Of a stretch of 64,000 bases of DNA, positions 9,828-22,517 are shown in pieces. Each line of letters begins with the position of its first letter. Position 1 is the stretch's first letter. Both the position numbers and the translations under genes were made by a program. The stretch is from Spinacia oleracea (lineage: Eukaryota; Streptophyta; Magnoliopsida; Caryophyllales; Amaranthaceae), in assembly GCF_020520425.1 (NCBI RefSeq), contig NC_079490.1, positions 6,820,001 to 6,884,000 of the forward strand, written 5' to 3'. The notes under the pieces were generated by a model. It saw only the letters and a program-made list of their open reading frames with translations, made no database searches and was not told the origin of the DNA.

Positions 9828-12800
9828 GCCATAATCATATATAAGGTATTTTTCTTTAAGGTATATACTTCTTTTTATTTCTCCATATTTGCTAACTGTT
9901 GTGTGACACTCAACTGATTGGGATATTGCAAGTCACTTTCTGGCACATTTTGTACTGGTGGTACGAGGTTCTCAACAATTATTACGGAAGCAGCTTTTAA
10001 AATATATTAAAATTGGTGGTACGAGGTTCTGCATATTTGACAGGCAGTTTTAGAGTTGCCATTCTTGTATTTTAGTGACCTTGCCAGATTGGAGTAGAGC
10101 CCAATGAACTATATGTCTATCGAAAATTTTGACTTTGTTTGATTGTTTCTTTTCATGATGAAAATTTTGTTTTGTTATGATCCCACATCTTTCCCATCAT
10201 TGCAACATCTACTTTCCATGTGGCTTCTGTATGCAGTGAGATAGTGGCTGTTAAATTGCATGCAACGTGCTGTTAATTAAAAACTTGCAACTTCTACCTT
10301 CTATTTTGGCTTTTGTAGTAGTTGTTTGATTGTATGCAACCTTGCTATCAAATATGTATTGGCACAATATTCTTTCTGCTGCTATAATTTTACAATTTAG
10401 AGGCAGAGGACAACCTATCAATTCATTGATCAAGTCAGCAAGTCTACTGCAATATTAAGCTGAAATGACCTGATATTGATATACTGATTCTCTGAGCGAA
10501 TGGACATGAGATTTTTAATTTTGCTTTCAAGTTTTCTATCGTAGAAGCAAAAGGGGGAGGCATTGGGAATAAAATAAGAACATTTTTGGGTAAGTCCTTG
10601 AACAGTTGAAAGTCTTGAAAGTCATGGGGTTGAAGTGTTGAACTCAGTATTGTTTGCAGTAGATCATTCCATATGGGATAGCAATAGATTTGTGAGGGAA
10701 GTTGGTAGCTAAAAAACAGACGTCTTTAAATACAATTAAAAGCTTCTGACTTGCCTAGGAGCAGAATAAAACATCAAAATAAAAAATAAGATGTCTTTAA
10801 CATAAAAAGCTTTTGAACAAACTACTTGCCTAGTAGCAGAATTACTCATCAATAAATGATAATAAAAATTATACTTCGTATAGAAAGTTCTGAGAGTTGG
10901 AAAACTGGCAGTTTATAAAAAACTGACATTACTTTATATCTCCCTTCTTTGATGGTTTTGATAGGGATTGGGAAGCATAGCTTTCTGCAGCTTAATAATT
11001 TTGCAGGAGCACAGAACTTGAACTTCAGTGTCAGGTCACCAAGATTATACATTAGGTTTTCGTAGTTTTAAAGGAAAGACACTCCCTTTATTACTGTGCC
11101 TCTCCATTTTCCCTCCTGTGCCATTAGTGGACATTGTAAGGCTTCATATTCACACTGATTACCTCTTATAGTTTTGATATTTTTGAAGACCTTGTACAGT
11201 AGTTCTGAAGCTAATAAGAGCACTATGAAAAAGATTAATAATGAAGCACATCAATTAAAAAAAAATGAGTATATTGTTCATTCATCAACTTGAGACCAAT
11301 TCTTTCAATGTTTTGTCTTAGGACCTCCCTCCGACATTCCACTAGAAAAGGTGTCAGTGACTCAGTGTTCTTTTTGGTTTCCCTTGCTGGAAATAAGTCC
11401 TGAAATCCATTGCTTTCCAGTGAATTTTGGAAGAAATGTCACTTAACGAGTTAATCAGCGTTTCTTAACTATACCTCCAGATCTTGTTTTATCTCAATTG
11501 GATTGAGAGAGCACCCTAAACTTTCAACAAACCTCTCGATATGCTTGTAACACTCTTGCTCCAACTGATAAGTTTTTTGTTTTAACTCCTCATAAATGAG
11601 AAAAATTATGCCATCTTTTCCATTTTATGCTCTGGTATTCCAAGCCAAGTAAGGACCTGCCTAAATAATATCTTAGAGAAAGTGTTCAAATGCTTTATCT
11701 ATAGCAATACTACTATTGCATTTCTAGTTATTGAAGTGCCAGTAGGAACAGGTGTCCATTGGAGACCAAACTATGGGTGTTTTTTTGCAGCCTGACTTCT
11801 TCAAATTATCTGGCCTTGTGCACTTGGAGAGTGAGTGTTTGAATCGCTAGGAGGGGGTATCATGTCTAGGATGTCAAATATTGTGTCTTGCCTGAATACT
11901 CTAGTTGTGGAAGGGTACTACAGAGTAGATGGGAATTTTTTCTGGCAATTGATCATCACTTGAGAATCATCCTTCCATTTGTGGTAATTTAGTTACCCGT
12001 ATTGTAAAGACTTCAGTCATTATAATCAGTTTTAGGGAAGATTCTTGGATGATTCAGAGGGACAAGGCTAAAATTGGGTTTCAATGTTCATGTTAACCTT
12101 TATGATTCAAGGGCATTACACAGAATCCCTTCTACTTGAGGAGTTCAGTCGTCCACTATGGTGTTACTGTGGGCAACTCAGCTACAAAACTTAATGCATC
12201 TATTTTACACTGATATTCAGATATGTTCAATTGTTCATGTCCCAATCTAGTCAGCTTTGTAAAGACTTTCTAATTTAATTAATAGGAATTTTTTCCATGT
12301 GGACCCTGTTCTGCATCAAGTAGGTTGTTATAATGATAATAGAGAACTACAAATGGAACCATAATTTTAACTTTTTTTTTGAACGGGAATTAATTCACTC
12401 GAAATAAAATTCAACAAAAAACATATTTAGAAAGATAAAAGTTAAACTTACTTTTAAAGAAACTAGTTTGTAGCACTTCTGCACGCCCTATAGCCTTAAT
12501 GTAGGGGGTATGAAAAACTGATACCCATTGCAAAGCCAAAAGGAAATTAATCAACAATTCTGCCACAATTGTCGACTAATAATAGAAACAAATTCGTCCA
12601 CTAGTGAGGTTATGTCACTCAACAAGAGATTGGGAGGGATGGACTCTCATAGATGGAGAGACAGTTATTTAAATACAACTTTTTAAACTAGATCTATTTA
12701 AAAACAAGAAAAATGGGTTTACACCGGCAAAACAACAATGGGTTTAGAATGAAGGCTAGGGTTTTTTGACGGGAAAAAGGAGAGCAAGAGGAGGGTGAGA

Positions 12801-15800
12801 AGTACTGGTAAATACTCGATCCAACTAGCTCAAAGAGGAAATTAGACTGCGGATATCTGATAAACTTATTGAGCTTCTTGAAGGCCTAGTCAAATCAAAA
12901 GGCAACAATATTTCTGTTCTCATGATGATGGCTGCGATAACATCGTTTTTATAGGCAAATGTAAATTACGTAGGTTCTTCAAGTTTTGGGCAAAGGCATA
13001 TATTTTGTCCCCAGCCTAAGTAAGGCATTGTGCACATCACCAAAATTTATTGTCCCTAACATAAATAGGTGAGAGGCATAATCCAAGAATGTGAAAGATC
13101 TAGCGACACAACTAGGCCACAGACGATGGCAGGTAGGTTTTTCCCTGATATGCCATTAGTAAGGCCTTGGACAAGGGAATTCTTCACAATTTCACCACTT
13201 TAAGGAGGCTGCACTATCTGTCATCTTTAGGAACTTTTTCCATGGCTGGTTGAAAGTCTCGAAATTAAATTAAGGGTCTTTATCTCTCATGTACCTCTCC
13301 AAGGTCCATTGCACATCTAACACTGGACTAAAAATCGCCATCGAGTTCAAGAAACCAATTCTGAAAGTCGTAACTTGTGTTTGTAAGAGTCTTTTGATGG
13401 CTGGTGGTGTATCTTAAAAACATTAGGAGGGACCGAGGGAAGCCTTTTCACATAAGCTTTCCGAGTGCACAGATGACATTTCTCAACCCAAGTTGACTCT
13501 AGGAAAGGCCTAAAGGTATTTTTCAGGAAATCTTTGAGACACTGGTGGAGAGCCATGGAAATAATTGGATGTGTTTTTGGCTCTTAAACAATCTTCTGGG
13601 CTTGTTTTAAATTAATATTCTATATCATGTACTTCCTCCATTCTTTTGTTTATTGCAACAATTGGGTTTCTATACTATTCATAACACTACCTTTTGACCA
13701 TCTATTATGATTTTTATGTAAGGAAAAAATTAAAATTTAGTCATTTGGGTCGTGCTAGATTCGTCTTAATGTACTTTCAAAATTTCAGCTTTTTATAATT
13801 TTTACCAAGTATGGTAAAAAAATTGTTAGGCCAAAGTTGTGCATTAAGCATGGAACTCCAATTTTTGTGATAAATAAAGAATGGAGAAGTGTGAGTGTAT
13901 GGCATAGGACCCCAAAATTTCTGTTGGTAAGTCCTTTTCGAAAGCTGTAGCTCAAGCCCGTCACATGTTTTGTGAAGTGGACGGTGAATCGTGAAATGAA
14001 TTGGATGGAAACCTCATATAGCATATATAAAAAGCATATAGTCATGCTAAGGGTTCCCCTTGTGGAAAATCTTGAAAATAGTGAAGTAATCGTCCTTGAC
14101 TCCCAAGGGGAGCCTGCCCATTTTGCTAATGGAACTGTATACCACACCATACACCATAGCATTTAAGAAGTTATATACTTAAGAATCATTGATTTACTGT
14201 ATACATCAACCTATAAATTATGGCATTTAATTAGAGTTTTTATCTAATTTTGGTGACAAATGTTACTCTTTTACTTTGTGCTGCATTTTTTCTTTGGATA
14301 ACCTCCCTTATGTTGTGATTTTTTTTTTCCGTCCATGTATCCATCGATCTAACATGCTGAATATACACTGCCTAAACAATGTGATTATTAATGTATTTAT
14401 TTGATTAGTTTATTATCCTAATTATGGTGTTTTTTTCCTTTAATAACGTTGTGTTTCATTGTGAAACAATTCCTCATGCTTAATAAAATCCCTTGAATTC
14501 TATGAATGTGTGTGGGTGCTTATTATCCCTTCCTGTCAGCCTCATGGAAACCCTACTTCTCTTTACCGGTCTCAGTTGAGATGTGATGCTATTGTGTAAT
14601 CATGACTTCATCATGCCCATGACACTAGAAGCAGCCTATTCTTGGCCTCTTGGCTTTTGTCTTCATACTGGAGATGGTTTATGTATGGATTTTTTGGTAT
14701 CAATGACATCATGCATATTCAATTCCGTGCAAACCTTACATTTTCTTGGACATACTGTGTCTGAACTTAGTCTACAGATTCATCATCAATCGGAGATGAA
14801 ATAATCGTGTTTTTAAGTTGATTGGTTGAAAACTTGAAATGCTTGATCTCCCACTTGCTCTGATTGTATATATCATTATATCTTGCCTTTTGTTGTTTCA
14901 GTCAAATTATTTTCGCGGACAGTACTTATCTCGTATATTTATTTCCACAGTATAAACTGGTGCTTTTAATCAGTAATGGAAGAACCATTTGCTCAGAAGA
15001 GGCCAAATTAGAGAGGCGTAGTCGCGTAGAGCATGCTAGTGAAGGAAGCTGTTTGGAATTTGATGGCAACTGAATGAAGCCCACAAGATAGAGACTTGGA
15101 AGAAAAGGGAAGATAGGGGGACAATCCTATGGACTACTAATATCATCTTTTTTTTAGTTTCCTTCCATTAATGATTAGTGTAAATCCCACTTCATTTCCT
15201 GTTATTTTGCTATCTATATTCAGTTGGCCATGATATTTACAAAGAGGATATGTCTCTTGTACATCCCCCATGCCCCCTTGTCACACCATTTACTATAACG
15301 GCGGTTTCGTGTTATACCGTACCGTTCCGTGTTCTGTGTGGGCCCGTTTGTTATCTGATATTGCCCCGCCGGACCGGTCTGTTATTATTACACTGAAAAT
15401 ATGTTTTAGGTTAAAAATTTACACGAGCTTTCTTCGTAGGAGTTGCTTTAAAGTCGATTTTAGATTTTAGCATATTTTTTCCTAAATAGGGAGTACTTTT
15501 GTATTAGAAATCGAGTACAAGATGAACGCTTGACATATTGATTTTACAGTGTTAAATCTTCTAGGAGTAGCACTTGACATGTTGTTTATGTCGACTGTCT
15601 TAGAGATGGGATTTGTGGTTGTCAATTTAAATTGAGGAAATGCGCATAAAGTTGAAGATTACAATGGTTTTCAAGGATGAAAGTGCAAGCTTACCTAATA
15701 AATTGGGGTAAACATTAAAAGAAAATTGATAAACGCAGACATTTTTTTTAATAGATAAGAAGAAGAAGGAACCCTACTAAATCAGCTACGTAAGTCTTTG

Positions 15801-15906
15801 CTTGATTCACTCCCAAGTATTGTTGAACTGTGACCTCTAAGTCACAAGGTGAGATGCCCACCAACTTATGTTGTTTGATATACACAGACTTAACTCTTAA
15901 GGACTA
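9828..15906. other. 6-kb region with no confident gene
   Basis: I found no conserved coding motif. A 19-bp string like TGGTGGTACGAGGTTCT is repeated about 60 bp apart near 9955-10030. A Stowaway-like left end (TACTTCCTCCATTC) lies at about 13630 without a clear partner. Open frames at about 13347-13556 (minus), 13785-14166 (both strands) and 14864-15073 (plus) have no recognisable domain. The last, ending RRSRVEHASEG..LEFDGN, looks a little like an exon but has no partner I can place. Part of this stretch may be 3' flank or decayed retroelement. Confidence 0.4.
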
Positions 15907-16228
15907 CGGAGTCTTCTTATTTATTTAAGAGATACACTTGGCTGGGCACGGGTATTAAGAAGAAGTTGAATGAAATAAAATAATAAAGCAAGTAGGGTTG
16001 GATAGATATTTTAATAATTAAACAAGTGGGGACCATGTCATTTTGGTGGGTGGGAGGTGGGGTGGGTTTATGAAATTATTCGTTTAATAGAATAGTGGGT
16101 CATAGGGTAATTAGACGTATTATTTAATTAGATGGTGGGTTGATAAATTACTAAAAATAGCAAGTGTATCTCTTAAATAAATACGGCCGGAAAAAGCAAG
16201 TGTATCCCTTAAATAAATACGGAGGGAG
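15907..16228. mobile_element. Stowaway MITE
   Basis: The right end CGGAGGGAG is followed by TA (16229-16230); the left end starts after TA (15905-15906) with CGGAGTCTTC, a worn version. Both ends continue into matching inverted sequence TATTTATTTAAG.GATACACTTG. Length about 320 bp, non-coding. Confidence 0.75.
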
Positions 16229-16646
16229 TACATGATATACGGAATGGAGTACGGTACTCACCCGTTTTTGAATAAATGCATTATTTTGACTGATACACTT
16301 ATCAATGCGCAACTTTGACTACTAATATCTCTAATTGTGTCTGATAAATGCCATAAGTTGATATAATGAAAATATACACGGTGACTAATCCACAACATAT
16401 TTCATAATAACATTTAATTTTGTACTTCCTCCATTACACTTTCCTTTTTGAGAAAGTTCGTTTTAGGTTTTTTGGTGTAAGCTTCTGCTTTTAAATTTTT
16501 TTACATCTCCAAAAATTTGTTTTGGTTGACACACTTCTTATCTTGGTAATGTTTGCAATGTAAATTTCTATCTAATCTTATATGGATATGTGGGGTACAT
16601 GGTTAGTGGGTAGAGTTATTATTGTCTAATACCTTATGTTGTCACA

Positions 16647-17084
16647 TCTATTACTATATACTAAAAGAGACACCAGGAATGACACGTGTCAATTCCTGGT
16701 GCGTTTTTTTCCCGCCAAAAATCACTTCCCAAAAAAAAGTGTATCTGTTTTATTTTATTTTATTCTCTACCTTTTTCTTATAAACTATTTATGTATGGAA
16801 AAAAATTTTAGTTTGTAAATTATGACAATAATAGATACGACGTAATAATAATTATTCTAAATTGGTAATATTTTAGTCAAATCGCTATATTAATAATGTA
16901 AAATATATCACTCAATATTTTGGTCAAATTACCATATTAACATTTTAAATATGCACATTAGATGAATAAATTTAAACGAGTATGTTAAAAATGATATAAA
17001 CTATGCAGGAGTTTGGGAGATAATCAGTTAAATATTTTGTGAAAAAAATTATCAAAATCTATGCGTGCACGGGATCTAATCTAG
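16647..17084 (+). mobile_element. Short non-autonomous Helitron
   Basis: Begins TCTATTACTATATACTAAAAG straight after an A and ends ...GCGTGCACGGGATCTAATCTAG straight before a T. This is the A|TC...CTAG|T arrangement of Helitrons, with a GC-rich palindromic word (CGTGCACG) close to the 3' end. It is 438 bp and codes for nothing. A Stowaway-like end at about 16424 and ACGGAAG at about 17135 may be the remains of an element it landed in, but that is weak. Confidence 0.75.
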
Positions 17085-18230
17085 TATTTTTTTTAATACT
17101 TGTGTTGAAATAAAGTCTGCCAACTAAAAATGAACGGAAGATACACTAGTAAAAAATTAATTTAAACTTAACATATGTATAGTGTAAAATTTCGGGTTAT
17201 GCATTTATTCAGAAATAAAGAGAGTATATAAGAAGCTAAAAGTAGAAAGGATACATTATACTTTAACAACACATTAATTATATCAATCAATGTGTGATTT
17301 TGCATGCCTTTTTAAATTAATTCTAATTTAAAAAACGTAATTAATATTTATTTATTCCCTGAAAGCTGCATATATCATTATCCAAATCGGCTCCGAAGTC
17401 GGCGCCCCTGGGCAGTTGTTCGTGAAAGTTAGTTGGTTCTCTCATGCCTTATGCCACTCCTACTTGTTTTGGACTTTTTGTCGTAAGAATTTGTGGTTAA
17501 TAGGGCTTTGCTTACTTAAAAAATTATCCTTTGTCATTTTATAAAGCTTTTTAGTGTCCACTTAATTACCAATAATTAAAGATGAAAGATCCTTGACCAA
17601 AAGGTATTGATGCTAAAGTTGTGTTATGTTCCCCTTAATATTATTAACTAATTACTGTTACTAGTGTTTAAGGTTAGAGAATAAAGTATATTCTAGTATG
17701 AATGTTTCGGTATCGTTTCTTTAATAGGGTAATATTCTAATCATAAATGACATTTAATCTCTCTATTCAATAAGGGAACTCTTGAGATCATTATTATAAA
17801 TGACTTTTTGGTGTACCCAATAAAATAGTCTAAAATATCCTACTACTTACAAACTATATTATGATTAACTGTAAAATAGAATAAAAAAGAAAAATCACAA
17901 TCAAATACTTAATCACAGCCGGCAAAAAGTCATACATAAAAAAGAAAAATCACAATCTAATACTTAATCACAAAGATTTAGTTTTTTTTTTTAAAAAAAA
18001 AACTTCAATCAAACAAACATAATAAAAATTCACCCCCCAAATTATTTTGATTGATGTCTACTTTTTCTTTAGAGAAATTTGCGAATAATTTTTTACCTAA
18101 CTTAATTTTGATTTCTTATATACCTTCGAACGCATCACGTGCACATAATTCTTGACTCAATAAGTCAACATCTATAATATAGAGTAAGTTTCGTGTAAGG
18201 CTGACTGCCTGATAATCATTAAATCATTTA
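17085..18230. other. AT-rich intergenic stretch
   Basis: No gene or clear element recognised. A small direct repeat (AAAAGAAAAATCACAATC.AATACTTAATCACA) occurs near 17885 and 17942. A GC-richer patch lies near 17390-17420 (CGGCTCCGAAGTCGGCGCCCC) and forms a short palindrome, meaning unknown. Confidence 0.35.
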
Positions 18231-18567
18231 CTCCCCCGTTCTTGTTTATTAGTCCCTTATGAAATATTGTAAAATCCACTGAAATGACGCCTTGCACGCG
18301 AATCTCTAAAGGATCTCACCCATGTGGGGTAGGAGAGAGAAAAAATTAAGAAAATATGGGTAGGTGGAGTGTTTAATGTTGTTAAATTAGAAAATAAAAG
18401 GACCACTTGCATATTTAATTGGGATGAAAAGAGAATTATAATTGTAATACAAGAGTAAAAGGGGAATAATTGTTGAACAAATAAGGAAAGATTTTAAAAG
18501 GTACTAATAAAAAAAACATCTCAATACGAAAAATGGACTACTCCGTAATAAACAAGAACGGAGGGAG
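18231..18567. mobile_element. Stowaway MITE
   Basis: Starts CTCCCCCGTTCTTGTTTATTA after TA (18229-18230) and ends TAATAAACAAGAACGGAGGGAG before TA (18568-18569). Inverted ends about 23 bp; length 337 bp; non-coding. Confidence 0.85.
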
Positions 18568-18647
18568 TACATATTTAACAATCAACAAGAAAATCATATT
18601 TATTAACAAAAAATCATAATTGTAAGCACGAGATTTATAAAGTTATA

Positions 18648-18999
18648 CTCCCTCCGAACCTAAATGTTATTCCCGTTTGTCATTTTACGCGGTTATTAAG
18701 GAAAAAGAAACATTATAAGATTAACTATTATTAATGTAGTTTTATGGGGAATTGTTGCTTTTTTATTCCATTTTCTCAAGAAAACAAAATAGTTGAACCA
18801 ATAGAATTTAAGGAATAAAAATGCCAACTCATTAATCCATTCAAGCTTAAACCAACCAATGAGACTACAAGGTTATCTATTGATAAACCAATAGAATTAC
18901 AAAGTTAAAATTACAAGGAAGAGATTAAAAAGGAAATATAAGAAACGGGAAGATTATTTTGGGAAAGGAAACGGGAATAACATTTAGATTCGGAGGGAG
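18648..18999. mobile_element. Stowaway MITE
   Basis: Starts CTCCCTCCGAACCTAAATG and ends CATTTAGATTCGGAGGGAG, with TA on both sides (18646-18647 and 19000-19001). Inverted ends extend about 30 bp to CCCGTTT. Length 352 bp. It lies only about 80 bp from the previous Stowaway, with different interior sequence, so the two are separate insertions. Confidence 0.88.
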
Positions 19000-19052
19000 T
19001 AAATATTAAACCAAAACAATAACTTTTAAAACAAGCATCTTATATACTTCAA

Positions 19053-19782
19053 CGAGTGTGTGGCCCGGGCGTTGCCCCGAGTTTTGACTTTTATTCGGAT
19101 TTATTTGTTGTAAATATGTGCCCATATAGATGGCGTAGTCACATAATTACGGGGGTGACACAAGATTAGCGGTTGATTAGCAAATTCACTAAGCTAAAAC
19201 CCCGCCTCCAAAAATCAAAACAAAATCGAATAATTTTCTTCATCATTAGTTGATTAATTACTCTGAAAATTCTTAGTGCACCATACACCCAAGAGAATTT
19301 TTATAACCATTAGTGGTCCCTATCAAATTTTCTCCTCACATGTAAGGAGAAAATGTGATGGGTGCACGGTGCACTCGGGTGCATGTATATTGTTTTATAA
19401 TTACTCAACCACTGTCAATGTTTCCCCTCTTACTCATTATTACATTCAATTACCCCGAGCTTTTTTTATTTTTATTTTCGAGGCTTATAATTGCACATTT
19501 ATAACTGAAGTAATCATTCCCTTTTCTTTTTGCATTCACTTTGTTATTTATAGTAAAAAGAACATATATGTTTATATAGAAGAATATAACATAAGTTGTA
19601 GTTGGTTAAGATGGTAGAAAGTGTAACTTTTAATAAAGAGGTCTAGTGTTCAATCCTTGTTACATGTTTTTTAGTTGTCAATAACGTGTCATGATGTTGA
19701 TTAGTGGTGACGTGGCGTAATATGAAGGGTATATGTGACACGTATACGTTCTTAAGAACGCCTTTTAATATATTAGTATAGA
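19053..19782 (-). mobile_element. Helitron (minus orientation) with a tRNA-like stretch inside
   Basis: On the minus strand the element starts A|TCTATACTAATATATTAAAAGGCG (plus 19782 downward). It ends near 19053 after a GC-rich hairpin (CGGGGCAACGCCCGG). The terminal tetranucleotide is CTCG rather than CTRR, so that boundary is less sure. Plus strand 19572-19660 has a region like a Pol III promoter: GTTGTAGTTGGTTAAGATGG (A-box-like) and GTGTTCAATCCTTG (B-box-like) about 45 bp later. The Helitron at 48124-48391 has the same layout. A small fold-back of about 115 bp (19272-19388) lies inside it. Confidence 0.65.
19272..19388. repeat. Small GTGCAC fold-back element, copy 1
   Basis: Bounded by TTAGTGCACCATACACCC and GGGTGCACGGTGCACTCGGGTGCA. 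It has an inner palindrome TTTTCTCCTCACATGTAAGGAGAAAA that is shared with the copy at 22647-22773. Non-coding. Confidence 0.6.
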
Positions 19783-19980
19783 TTACCACTTTTTGTCACA
19801 TTTTTTATTAGAAAACATACTAACTAAGCATTCCTATTTGAGTAACTTTTTAATTATAAATTACACGAGTAACTATTACATAGTAGATCATAAAACGTCT
19901 TATACTCAGAAGACGCTTTTTATAAAAGTTTGTATGCATTAATATAGTAATGGTATGACACGGTCACATATTCAGATTAA

Positions 19981-21135
19981 GGTCCTGTTTAGTTCACCTT
20001 ATTTCTCCAAATCTAATATGGTCTTATCTGGTCTGATCTGGTCTTGTCTGATCTGATCTGATCTGATCTGAACTTATATTTTTCTGATCTGATCTGAACT
20101 TATTTTTCTAATCTAATATGGTCTGATCTGATTATTCATAATTAATTTTAAACAAAAATCTACTTTTGTTAATATTAAACGACTTACGCGCGTGTAAAAT
20201 AAATGTTACACAAATTTATAATATTGTTATTATTTATTTGACTTTGCTCATGATTTAACTATTCCTTATATTAGATTGACATAGACATGATCTAAATAGA
20301 TCGGTTATGATCTAGACAAATAAGTTCTGATCTGGATATAATCTATACAGATCGGTTCTGATCTAGACATGATTTGTACAGATCGGTTCTGATCTGGACA
20401 TAGACATGATTTGTACAAATCGGTTCTGATCTGGACATAATCTATACAGTTTAGTTCTGATCTATACAAACCAGTTCTGATCTGGACATGATCTATACAG
20501 ATCAGTTCTGTTCAAGACATGGTATGTACAGATCAGCTTTGATCTAGACATGATCTGTACAGATCAGTTCTGATCTGGTCATGATCTATATAGATCAGTT
20601 CTGATCTGGTCATGATCTGTACAAATCAATTCCAATATGGACATGATCTTTGCAGATTAATTCTGATCAGAACATAATCTGTACAAAGTCGATATCTAGA
20701 CCAGTTATAATCTGGACATATCGATTCTGATATGGACATGATCTGTACAAATTGGTTTTGATCTGAACATATTGGTTCTGTAAGGATCGGTTCTGATGTA
20801 GACAAGATCTTTTCCGATTTGAACATGATCTGGACATGATCTGTGCATACCCCTTATGATTTGGATATTATCTGATCGTATCAGTTGTATATGGTCTAGA
20901 TATATAATGGTTCTGATCTATAAAAATCAGTTCTGATATGGACATGACCTGATCATATCGTTTATGATCTGAACTTAATGGTTTTAATTTGGACATGATG
21001 AATTTGAATGTTTTGTTATGTTTTTTTATGCCTTCAGTAATAGATTTTAATTGCACCGACAACAACGTTCTTTTTCATTAAATCAATAATAGTAATAAAA
21101 TATTAAATATAATAACAATGATATAAATATATACC

Positions 21136-21177
<42 letters not shown>

Positions 21178-21298
21178 CTGATCTGATCTATCTGAACTTA
21201 TTTTTTCTGATGTGATCTGATCTGAACTTATTTTTTCTAATCTGATCTGATCTGAAATAAGTAATAATGTCCTAAAATAAGGTGAGCTAAACAGGGCC
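19981..21298. mobile_element. PIF/Harbinger-like (Tourist) element, 1.3 kb, filled by a minisatellite
   Basis: The left end GGTCCTGTTTAGTTCACCTTATTT and the reverse-complemented right end GGCCCTGTTTAGCTCACCTTATTT differ at two positions in 24. The flanks are TAA on both sides (19978-19980 and 21299-21301), the 3-bp target duplication of the PIF/Harbinger group. No transposase frame is visible. The inside is (TGATC)n near both ends, a 31-bp GATC-rich tandem array in the middle and an (AAT)n run at about 21137-21177. The Mutator-like MITE at 21311 sits a few bases beyond its right end. Confidence 0.8.
20275..21000. repeat. GATC-rich 31-bp minisatellite
   Basis: About 20 degenerate tandem units with a consensus near GATCTGTACAGATCAGTTCT followed by GATCTGGACAT (31 bp). 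Each intact unit holds three GATC sites. Units are most regular at 20330-20640 and decay to the right. Short open frames read from it are only the repeat translated. Confidence 0.85.
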
Positions 21299-21310
21299 TA
21301 AAACTTTAAT

Positions 21311-21637
21311 CAAAAGGTCTTGCATGCACTAGGTGTACAATAAATTTATTGTACACCAACATAACTTTTACCCGGTTTTCTCTAACTTTTACCCAATTTT
21401 CTCTAACTTTTATATTATTAAAATATAAGTTGATAGATTAACATTTTAAAGGGCTAAATGATAAATTTTATACATTATTAGTTATTTTGAAGAACTATTT
21501 TTTATTAAAATGAAAAATATTATCAGTAAAAAATAGATAACCTTTACGTATAACAGGGTAACTTTTAAGCATTTTACATTAACTTTAACTTCGGTGTACA
21601 ATATTTATCGTACAACCCATGTAAATAAGAATTTGTG
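21311..21637 (+). mobile_element. Mutator-like MITE, copy 2 (327 bp, 9-bp target duplication)
   Basis: Same family, same orientation and same length as the copy at 5270: starts CAAAAGGTCTTGCATGCAC, ends AATAAGAATTTGTG. Flanked by the exact 9-bp repeat AACTTTAAT (21302-21310 and 21638-21646). Its left target duplication starts right after the TAA of the Tourist-like element. Confidence 0.88.
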
Positions 21638-21745
21638 AACTTTAATTTGCTCCTAATACACCGTGTCAATATCGTGCAATTCTTTATGTTTATGGGCCAC
21701 TAATTTCTTTGGTTGATTGGCAATTATGTCATGTTAGAATCCAGA

Positions 21746-22026
21746 CGCATTTAGAAGGTGGACCATGGTACACATAGAGAATGGTGCACATTAAGAACAC
21801 TAGTATATAATTGAAAGAACATCTGGTTACGAGAAAAGAACATGAGTATTTTTTTTATTTAGGTTTTTAATAAATAATAAAATAGAAGTATATTATTTTT
21901 ATAACAAAAAGTGAAATATTGTATCGCATGTTCTTTTGCCGTAGTGTCATGTTCTTTTGCTTATGCACATATGTTATTTTGGTGCACCATGCTCTATGTG
22001 CACCACGGTCCATAGTCCACGGATTG
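21746..22026. mobile_element. MITE with GTGGACCATGG-type inverted ends
   Basis: GTGGACCATGGTACACATAGAGAATGGTGCAC near the left is matched by the reverse complement of CTCTATGTGCACCACGGTCCATAGTCCAC at the right, about 35 bp with differences. The exact 9-bp string GAATCCAGA occurs just outside both ends (21737-21745 and 22027-22035), which suggests a Mutator-like target duplication. Non-coding, about 280 bp. Confidence 0.6.
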
Positions 22027-22517
22027 GAATCCAGAATTTGAAAAGTAATTTTGCATAATCACCGTTAGAGTGTTAATTGTTACTGTTTAGTACCACTAGC
22101 TAGCTAGATAATTCCTTTTAATTTTTGTATAATGCGATAATTAAATGCCGCAATTGGTATATTTTGTATGTCATTGTCTTATCATTAGAAGGGGACAGTC
22201 GGGTATTTCGGCACCCCATGATTTTTGCTATTTTTTTTTTAAAAAATACTTAAATGAACGATGTACGACAATTATTATCAGACGGGTGTAAAATTACCAT
22301 AGAAATAATTAATCGTCATTTAAAGGCACTATTTTGTTCACTGTATTTCCAAGTTTAGGTAATACTTCGTATAAGTTTATGAAAATACTAAATGTAATAC
22401 GTTCAGTTAAGTTCTACAGACTTTAGCAATAATAAGCTTAGATAAGTTTTGATAAATCCAAGTAAGTTCAGTTAAGAACAAAAGATAAGTTATGATAGTT
22501 GATAAAACGTACTTTAA

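Noticed and set aside
13785-14166. Overlapping frames of 125 and 64 residues on opposite strands
   Set aside because: No family recognised on either strand; overlap of this kind is expected by chance in this composition.
15907-19001. Reading the three Stowaway elements as one long element
   Set aside because: Each has its own matched inverted ends and TA flanks with different interiors.
19572-19660. Possible tRNA gene (and likewise at 48219-48280)
   Set aside because: Box-like strings are present, but I could not pair an acceptor stem or a full cloverleaf, and both lie inside Helitrons.
20275-21000. Regular repeats that could recall a CRISPR array or a coding repeat protein
   Set aside because: Units are head-to-tail without unique spacers, this is plant DNA, and frames through it only translate the 31-bp unit.
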